DNA of 64,000 nucleotides from Mixia osmundae IAM 14324 (Eukaryota; Basidiomycota; Mixiomycetes; Mixiales; Mixiaceae): NCBI RefSeq assembly GCF_000708205.1, contig NW_014575561.1, positions 442,299 to 506,298 of the forward strand, read 5' to 3'. Shown piece by piece: positions 56,778 to 64,000 of this stretch (position 1 is its first letter; each line of letters starts with the position of its first letter). The notes under the pieces were generated by a model. It saw only the letters and a program-made list of their open reading frames with translations, ran no database searches and was not told where the DNA came from. The position numbers and the translations under genes were made by a program.

Positions 56778-56878
56778 GTGTTGTACGTTTGTTGACCTGT
56801 GACGTGGAGGCGGCACGCACGAACGAGCGCGTCGCGCAAGATTGCCACAGGCAGCGCACGAACCATCCACATTTAAGC

Positions 56879-57867
56879 ATGGCAGACTTTGCTACACGCC
56901 CTATGGGCAAGAGCGTCTTTCTATTTGACGTAGATGGCACGTTGTCTAAGCCTCGGCTGGTACGTATGCCGCCCACGGGTGGCGAAAACGCTGATCGCCA
57001 GTAGTGCAGACCGCCACGCCAGAGATGCTACAGCTGCTCCGAGATGTACGCAAGAAGACAGTCATCGGCTTCGTCGGTGGATCGGATCTCGGCAAAATCA
57101 CTGAACAGCTCACTGTGGGCAACACGAACAGTCCGTCTGCCGTTTGGAGAAGTCGACGAACGCGCTGACCTGGCGTGCAGTCCTGGAAGAGTTCGACTTT
57201 TGCTTTGCAGAGAATGGGTTGACGGCGTTCAAGATGGGCCAGGTGCTCGCTTCGCAGTCGTTCATCAAGCACGTGGGCGAGGAAAAGTACAAGCAACTCG
57301 TCAATTTCATCCTGCACTATATTGCAGACTTGGACATTCCCATCAAGAGGCAAGCGACGATCTACCAAGCGTATGTGTAACTGCCTACTGATGTTTGATG
57401 GCAGAGGAACCTTTGTCGAGTTCAGGAACGGCATGATCAACGTCTCGCCGATTGGCCGTAACGCAAAGTCAGTCGTTCGGAACGTAGTGACTGCTACTTG
57501 TGCTCACCGGACTACGCATGACGACAGTCTAGAAGAGCGACTGGCGTTCAATGCGTATGACAATCAGCATCAAGTTCGCGCGGCGTTTATCAAAGTCTTG
57601 CAAGAGAAGTTCTCTGACCTCTCGCTCACTTTTGCAATCGGCGGTCAGCTTAGCTTCGACATCTTCCCTACCGGATGGGACAAGACGTACGCACTCCGTC
57701 ACATCGAGCAAGAAGGCTTCACGGAGATTCACTTCTTCGGTGACAAGACACACAAGGGAGGAAACGATTATGAGATTTATGAGGATCCGCGCACGATCGG
57801 TCACAGGGTCACCTGCCCTGAGGACACAATGAAGCTCTTGCAAGAGCTCGTCATCAGCAAAGCATAG
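56879..57867 (+). CDS. SEC53: Phosphomannomutase (Sec53/PMM)
   Basis: Converts mannose-6-phosphate to mannose-1-phosphate for GDP-mannose, needed for glycosylation and GPI anchors. HAD fold: nucleophile in [85 protein letters not shown] and [18 protein letters not shown]. Four introns. About 250 residues; intact. It follows ERG7 by 101 bp. Confidence 0.94.
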
Positions 57868-57969
57868 AAATCACGCTGCCGCCCCTTCAGCGTCTGTATG
57901 TGTGATGGCACAGAACACGGTCAATGCATCCGAGCTGCAAATACATCTGGTGCGGCAAACGGGAGACGT

Positions 57970-58498
57970 CTACTGTGCGCCCGCGTGCATTTGCAGGATC
58001 GTCGAATCTCCTGGGTCACTGTGAAGCGGCGGGCGAAGTGATCAGTGCGAGCAGGCCGAGTTTGAGGAAAGACGTACGTGACTGTTAGGACGCCTACTCG
58101 GAAGACCTTGCCGGCGGCTGTGCCCATGGTGACGTTGTTGCCGGCATAGAGATGCACGGGTGTCTTTGAGAGCATCGCATAGTACTCGAGCTCTGATCGT
58201 CGCAGCGGTGGGCAATTGCCTGCAATGAGCACTAACTTGGCTGTCGTCCCACCATGCAGGTCAGCACTTCCTCAGTGCATTGCTTGAGTGCCGACTGACC
58301 CTTGCCTGAGCGCATGAGCCTCAGTGTGCTCTTGTAGCCGAGCGCATATTTGCCAGACTTGATCGTCAACGCTAGTCGAGCGTTGATGTTCCTGCAAGAG
58401 ACGAGCCACGTCCTCTGTCAATCTCCCTGGCCTGCATCGTCTGCTTCATCCACGCACTCGGCATTCTTCTTGGTCTTCTTGTTCACTGCTGGCGCCAT
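57970..58498 (-). CDS. RPL30: 60S ribosomal protein L30 (eL30)
   Basis: eL30 of about 110 residues in four exons. After [13 protein letters not shown], a first intron precedes [30 protein letters not shown], then [54 protein letters not shown], ending [12 protein letters not shown]. The second intron starts GTCAGT. In yeast L30 binds its own transcript and blocks its splicing; intron 1 close to the start codon would allow the same here, but I cannot show the kink-turn. Divergent from CBP80, 150 bp apart. Confidence 0.94.
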
Positions 58499-58648
58499 TG
58501 CTTCGGTCTGATGGCAGGCTTGCTGTCCTTGTCGCTTCGGTGGCAGAGAGCTCGAAATAAAAATTCTACTTGAGGGCGATCTCTCGACGAAATCTTTGAC
58601 GCGGCCTGTTACGAAATTATTGCTACAGGCCCTTGGTGTTCCGCCAGG

Positions 58649-61600
58649 ATGTACAACATACCCACTGGGCCGAGCTACTCCACGCCCAACTCGTACGGCA
58701 AGCGCTACAGAGGTACGCACTATTGACAGTTTGCCGTTCCTCCTCCGCTGACAGCCCAAACATGCGTAGACGACGAAGATGACAGCTACGACGGCAGCGG
58801 GAGAAGCGGCTACAGACGACGTCGAGATGATTATGAGAACTCTCCATCAGGCTATCGAGGTGGACGGGCCGGAAGGAGGGGCGGCAGGGGAGGCTTCCAT
58901 CGCGACCGCCAGTCTCAGAATGCTGCGCCTGTCCAGACCTCGCTTGATCGCTTCAAGGAGGCTTTCTTTGCTTGGGCAGCAGATATACCCCATGAGGAGG
59001 ACACGAACACGATCTACCGCGTCGATTTGGCTGGCCTGAAAGCGATGAGGAGCTTCATAGAAAGAGAATGGACTCCATCCCGCCCAGACATCCTCCTTGC
59101 CTTTCGACATGCGTACGTCGATCATGAACATCAGACCCGGTCTCTGATGTCTTTGATTGCATCTCACAGCATCACCGAGCAGCCACACAAGGCGCCTCAC
59201 TTTGCAGCATTGCTCGCCATGCTCACCATTGACCCTCTCCTCGACATCAAGCCTCTCGTCTCCGTCAGCGCGGGTGATACCGTCCAGATCCTCAATGCCA
59301 CGCAAAAAGATCTCCTAGAACCAGCGCGCGTCATGGTCGGCCTGACTATCGTCGAAGATCTCGGAAAGTTTCTGCAAGATTCCATCGACGCGCTTGACTT
59401 TCGCAGCGCTCGCCTAGTGGTCAGCATCTCCCTCAAACGTGCCATATGGCCAGCTTAGGGTGTACAAGGGTAGATTCAGTTCCTTGCTATCCTCTCAAAG
59501 CTGCCCCGGCCACTTGTGACCGCCGATAGCTTCCTGTCCACCCTTAACAGCCTAGCAGCGATCGTGAGCACGCCAGGCCTCGGCATTCGTCAAGGCGATC
59601 AATGCGTGCGCTTGCTCGTAGCTGGACTCATACACTCGGAAGGTGGGGCTTCGAACGAAGCCAAACGCAGTGAAATTGTTGCTACTCTCCGCCACTACGT
59701 CAGCAAGCGAAAGGTCGATCGCACACTCCTCTCAGCCTCGCCTGGTGCAACGCAGCAATTGCGTGATGTTCGTCAATCGTGCACGTCAGCTGAACGAGCT
59801 GACGATCAACTATGGTCCGTAGCCTATTGTTGACGCCGTGGAGGCACTGCAAGACAAGACACCCATCACTTGTCTGGCCGAATCCAGCGTACTTTCATCG
59901 ATGGAAGCTGGCCAGCCTTTCAAGCCCATCGAGCTGCAAGCGGTCACGCTGCCCTCTGGGCCGCATGACTTTGGCTTTGTCGCGTTCCAGCATACGCTCT
60001 TCGACGACGAGGCAAGTCCACGAAGCGTCGTGATGCGACAGCTGCTGAAGTCAACCACATACAGAGTGTCCCGAGCCGAACGAGCAAAGCCGGCTTCATC
60101 CTGCGCAATTTGGTCAGCGATCTCATCGCCATCTTTGACCCGAATCGCAAAATTGGCGCTCGCACGCTTCTCGATCTGCGTCAGTGGCTACCAGACGGCG
60201 TGTTCAAGCCAGCCTCCGGCCCCAGCGATACCGACTCTGTGCTCTCGCTCGAGAACCTCATCGTGGAGGTACGCGCAGGCTTCCTTCGAAGCAATAGTGT
60301 CTGATCAAGATGTCGTGCACAGTCGGTCCTTGCGCAGCTGTTCGCCCTGCCTGCACCAGAACACACAGAGACCTACTTTGGCTCGCTGCTCGTAGAAATG
60401 TGCATCCTAGCGCCTGCGCTCGTTGCTCCGCCTATCGGTAAATGCGTGCGGAAGCTCTTCAATTCTCTAGGCGCACAGGACGCCTCGTCCGCCCTTTCGC
60501 TAGATGCAGAGGGCGTCCGTCGCTTCGCGTTGTGGTTCTCGCAGCATGTCAGCAATTTCAACTTTCAGTGGAAATGGGCAGATTGGCAAAATGACTTGCT
60601 GCTGCCCGACTCTCATCCCAAGAGAGTGCTCATCGATCAGCTCATCTCGCTCGAAGTGCGGTTGAGCTACTTTGATCGCATCAAGCTCAGCCTGCCGGAA
60701 GCCTATCACGCCGTTGGTGTCATGGCAGAAGGCGCTCCCGGCTCCAACTTCGAGTACGAGCAGCCAGGTGAGTACCCGCGCTGGTGTTGCACACCCAGCT
60801 CATAACTGAAGCAGACCATCCTAATCATGTCTTTGCGGACATCGTCGTGGGTGACATGCGCAATAGGGCGCCGCCGCACGAGATTCTGGAGAAGCTCAGC
60901 CGACTGCAAGAAGTCCTCATTGCCGAGCAAGGCCAGGAAGAGCTCGAGGCAGAATTACGAAAGTGTGATCTCGCTGTCGAATGTCTACTTGAGATTGGCT
61001 CTCGCTCATTCTCGCACACGCTCAATATCGTCGAACGCTACCTCGAACTTCTCAGACAGCTATCGCATTCGCCACAGACGCGCATGGCCATGCTGAGAAC
61101 GATTGCGAAGTTCTGGCGAAGACATCCTCACTACATCTTCATCGTCATGGACAAATTTCTGCAGTATCGCATCGTCACACCTGCCGATATCGTTGCCTGG
61201 GTTTTCGAGCGCGACGGTGCGCCTGATCCGACTTGGCATCACATCGTCGTCTGGGACATCTTGCGCGCTACGATTGAGAAAGTACGAGCTCGTGTCATCG
61301 CGGCAGAGAAGCGTGTCAAAGAGCTCAAGAGCATCAGCAACTCCATGGAGGTTGATGGTCCCCATGCAGGTCCGTGTCTGCAACGGCCCGTCAGACTGTG
61401 ATCTGACGAGGTCTCGCAGCGGTCGAAGAGCTGCAGCAGGCAGAGAAGAACCTGAAGCTATTCGAAGAAAACGAGGCTCAAGTCATGCGCGACTGCGCAA
61501 CTCGCTTCGCAAAAGCCACAGACAACGTCACACTTGACGAGTGGCAGAGCTGGTGGCTCGACGGTTGGTACCGCCAGTTCGCTCGGCAGGTGAGCTCTAT

Positions 61601-61722
61601 GCAAGGTGTCAGATCTGCGGAGCTGAAGTGTCCAACAGTTCTCGAAAGAGATCACACATGCTGTCGACAGCACCGACAAGTATATTGTTGCTGCAAAGCA
61701 GTGGGCACATATGAGTGCATGA
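58649..61722 (+). CDS. CBC1: Nuclear cap-binding protein subunit 1 (CBP80)
   Basis: Large subunit of the nuclear cap-binding complex. A short exon 1 (MYNIPTGPSYSTPNSYGKRYR) is followed by an acidic then RGG-rich N-terminus (GGRAGRRGGRGGFHRDRQ). MIF4G-like helical repeats follow: FKEAFFAWAADIPHEEDT, ITEQPHKAPHFAALLAMLT, VEDLGKFLQDSIDAL, later FNFQWKWADW, RLSYFDRIKLSLPEAYH, YLELLRQLSHSPQTRMAML, and FLQYRIVTPADIVAWVFE. It ends KYIVAAKQWAHMSA at 61722. Roughly nine introns. About 850 residues; intact. CBP20 is not in the window. Confidence 0.9.
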
Positions 61723-61894
61723 GCCTGTAGTGCATGCACATCAGTCGGCAAGCGTGATATCTGATCGCGTGACGGTCGGGACGCGACTTTTGGGACTTTC
61801 ATACAAAAGACACGCGCCATGGTCTGCAAAGCTTTGTGTGGGCGCCAACGATGCGGTGACGGCATGACGATCCGCATTCAGGATAGTTAGGATC

Positions 61895-63366
61895 ATGTTG
61901 ACTCGCACGAGGCTCGTGCTGGTACTGCTCGTCTGTCTGTCGGTATCTGCCCTGGCGGGTTTGGGCGGTAGACTGTCCTGGACGCACAGAGCTCTGGCGA
62001 TCCAGCAGCCGTCACAGCATCAGCAGGGACTCAAACGTAGCTCACTCGATGATTCTGTTGCTCTGACTTGGTACAACAAGATATCAAAGTTGCGAGGGCA
62101 GCTACAAGACGAGGTTGCCCACTTCGTCTCGCACGGTTCAGCAGCCGTGCGATCGGCCTGGACGGGCGATGGCAAGCTGTCACAGCTACGACTGGATCTG
62201 CCAGGACCGGATCCGGTTGCTTTCCCCGTCATATCGACTCATGATGCCAACATATCCGAGTTTGAAGCTTGGAAAGTCATACCGCATGCCTCCCTCGAGG
62301 AAGCGCTCAGCGACCCGACGATGACGTATGCCGATGAGGCCGATGCACTGTGTGCTGCTTCGGGTCTCTTTGCATTCAGACCCTCCAGACAGTCTCGTCG
62401 TTTCAAGCTCTTGCCTCAGTACATCGATGCTTTCCTCATTTTGCCATCGCGTGAGGGCGCGCAGCGACAGCGAGCGTCTGGCGAGCACGACGCGCTTGTC
62501 GAACTTCGGATAAGAGAGCTATGGGACGACATAGATACTTTCGTCATCCTCGACGTGGTCTACTCGAATCGGCCTGCTGCGCGTGAGAACGAGTGGGCGA
62601 AAGTGGCGCGAGGTAAAAAGGGTAGATTCTGGTTTGCTCGTCGCAAAGTCCTGTATCATACCCTAATCGTCCCATCACCGCAAGACGTACGTGGAATTTG
62701 CACGTCTCATAACGTCTAGCTGACAGCGTATGGCAGTCTGACGATGAGCAGCAACTACTCTTGCAAGCTCAGTCTGAGATTTCGTATATCTTGAACAATC
62801 AGGTCAAGCCAAGGATCGGATCGATGGTCATACAGTCTCTTCACAACGAGATCCCTTCACGGCAGGCACTTTCCCTGCTCAAGCGATGTACAGGCTATCC
62901 GTCGCTTTTGCATCTCGCTCTAGAGCCGACTCGCCATCGGTTCCAGGCCTCCAGCGAGGCTAGACTGTCGCGAGCTCTCGCCCCGGATGCGACCTGGAAG
63001 GCCGTTGCGCAGACAGTCGATGCGCTGCGAATGGCATACTTTGAGCGCTTCAACGCATCACACTCGTCGCGACAATCTGTCTATATCCTTGCACACGCCG
63101 GTTGGCAGTGTCATCACTGTCACCTCGACCCCACTCGCGCGTCGTGCAGCACAGCATCATGGATCTCATCTACCTCACAAGCGCCGAGCATTCCTTGGCG
63201 CACGCTTCGGCACCATCGCGATGCACAACATCTGCCGATCGGGCCATTCGCGCTTGGTATGCCACAAGCCGCCGCTGACAAATTCGCGCATTTACGCCCC
63301 TGCGATACCTCATTACCACCACCACCGATACATCGTCGCGCCAGACGTCAAAACAGACACTCTTAG
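61895..63366 (+). CDS. GT17-like glycosyltransferase
   Basis: Signal-anchor start MLTRTRLVLVLLVCLSVSALAG, as in Golgi type II enzymes. The catalytic region resembles glycosyltransferase family 17 (MGAT3-like GlcNAc transferases): VELRIRELWDDIDTFVILDVVYSN, then after an intron (62687-62736) MVIQSLHNEIPSRQALSLLKRCTGYPSLLHLAL and HAGWQCHHCH, matching the family's DVDEIP, LHL and AGWHCSWCF blocks. The usual acidic DxDE is HNE here, so activity is doubtful. The 3' end is not certain: after HCH two frames are open and a small intron is possible. Substrate unknown. Confidence 0.7.
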
Positions 63367-63598
63367 ACATCGTATGTTGTTCCATTATGCAGATCGCACG
63401 GCATCCTTTGTCGCAGCTCGGTTGTCTGTTGTACAGGCGTATATCAGGGGCCCCTCTTCGCATATTCGAGCACGCGAGCGCGTATGTCCTCAGCTGACAT
63501 GACAGATTTGCGCGCGTCGTGCGTGGAATGAACATCAACAAGATCCAATAAAGGTGACACAAGATAAAGGGCAATCATAACGATTGATACATCGACGC

Positions 63599-64000
63599 TT
63601 AACGCGTCAAGCGAGTGCGAACGGAAGAAGACTTGATACTGATTTTGCCAGGTCGCTCGCGATCGCCAACAGACGAGCTATCTGAAGCATGTCCATGTCG
63701 TCCGTTGGTCTTTGCAAGCGTGATCGATTTTCTAGGAAGTTTCGAGGACGGCGCTAACTTGGTTGTCTTTGACCTTTCTGGTACGGGAGAGGAAGCCTGA
63801 ATCCGCAGGGCTTCCATCTCCCTGCGAGCTGCGTCCAATTGAGCTTGCATCTGCGCAAGCTGCGACTGAGTCGACTGCAGCTCTTCATGCAGCTCAGCCT
63901 CGCGAGAGCTACGCTCAGAATCTGCGCGTAGCGATGTGTTGCCCGGACTGCTATGATCCACCTCGATCGACGCCGACGCAGAACGAGAATGTTGACGCGA
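63599..64000 (-). CDS. C-terminal part of a coiled-coil protein (gene continues beyond window)
   Basis: The minus-strand frame is open from the window edge to a stop at 63599. It reads HSSPGNTSLRADSERSS, a coiled coil of about 35 residues (EAELHEELQSTQSQLAQMQ...), then a basic, Ser-rich tail (KLPRKSITLAKTNG, KISIKSSSVRTRLTR). No catalytic domain is visible; this could be the tail of a kinesin or scaffold protein. No ATG is needed since the frame enters from outside. Confidence 0.6.
   Translation of the reverse strand, partial: SRQHSRSASASIEVDHSSPGNTSLRADSERSSREAELHEELQSTQSQLAQMQAQLDAARREMEALRIQASSPVPERSKTTKLAPSSKLPRKSITLAKTNGRHGHASDSSSVGDRERPGKISIKSSSVRTRLTR

Overview
The window is nuclear DNA of a compact-genome fungus, almost certainly a basidiomycete. 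It holds about 40 protein genes in 64 kb, often less than 150 bp apart, on both strands. Most are split by introns of about 30-70 nt with GT...CTGAC...AG signals. Gene content is fungal throughout: oxidosqualene cyclase, Zn2Cys6 regulators, the Abp2 domain, stand-alone anthranilate synthase I and KEX2-type secreted proteins. Species cannot be fixed from sequence alone; a plant-associated Pucciniomycotina or Ustilaginomycotina fungus would fit. I saw no rRNA, tRNA, CRISPR array, transposon or virus-derived element. All intron positions were inferred by eye.

Left part (1-7.2 kb): housekeeping genes. A DEAH-box helicase like DHX35 is cut by the window edge, then come an unknown membrane or secreted protein, a LETM1/Mdm38 mitochondrial protein, a CCCH zinc-finger protein and a DUF1264 protein.

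Centre-left (7.7-22.4 kb): the most interesting region. Ten intact genes, one broken copy and one gene fragment encode one divergent family of small secreted cysteine-rich proteins, mostly 225-250 residues. They share a signal peptide, an early [YF]C-x8/9-C pair, a central CC-x2/3-W motif, a [LM]xCG motif and an intron right after the CC..W block. Only a YMR226C-like short-chain dehydrogenase interrupts the array, and an unusual cytochrome P450 follows it. The layout resembles the effector gene clusters of plant-pathogenic fungi, but I do not recognise the family.

Middle (24.3-43.9 kb): TrpE, a TIP/LINKIN FG-GAP membrane protein, an SRR1-like protein, an orphan secreted protein, a CHMP7-like ESCRT-III protein, the GATOR1 subunit Npr2, protein phosphatase 5, a cyclophilin-40, an orphan low-complexity protein, the ribosome-assembly factor Esf2/ABT1 and an Abp2-domain protein.

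Right part (44-64 kb): a tandem pair of paralogous Zn2Cys6 regulators, a Gly/Asp-rich secreted protein, Sco1, a DHA1-type MFS transporter, lanosterol synthase Erg7, phosphomannomutase, ribosomal protein L30, CBP80, a GT17-like glycosyltransferase and the 3' end of a coiled-coil gene.

Two splicing habits stand out: frequent GTCAGT donor sites (C at +3), and several GC-AG introns supported by conserved protein families on both sides.
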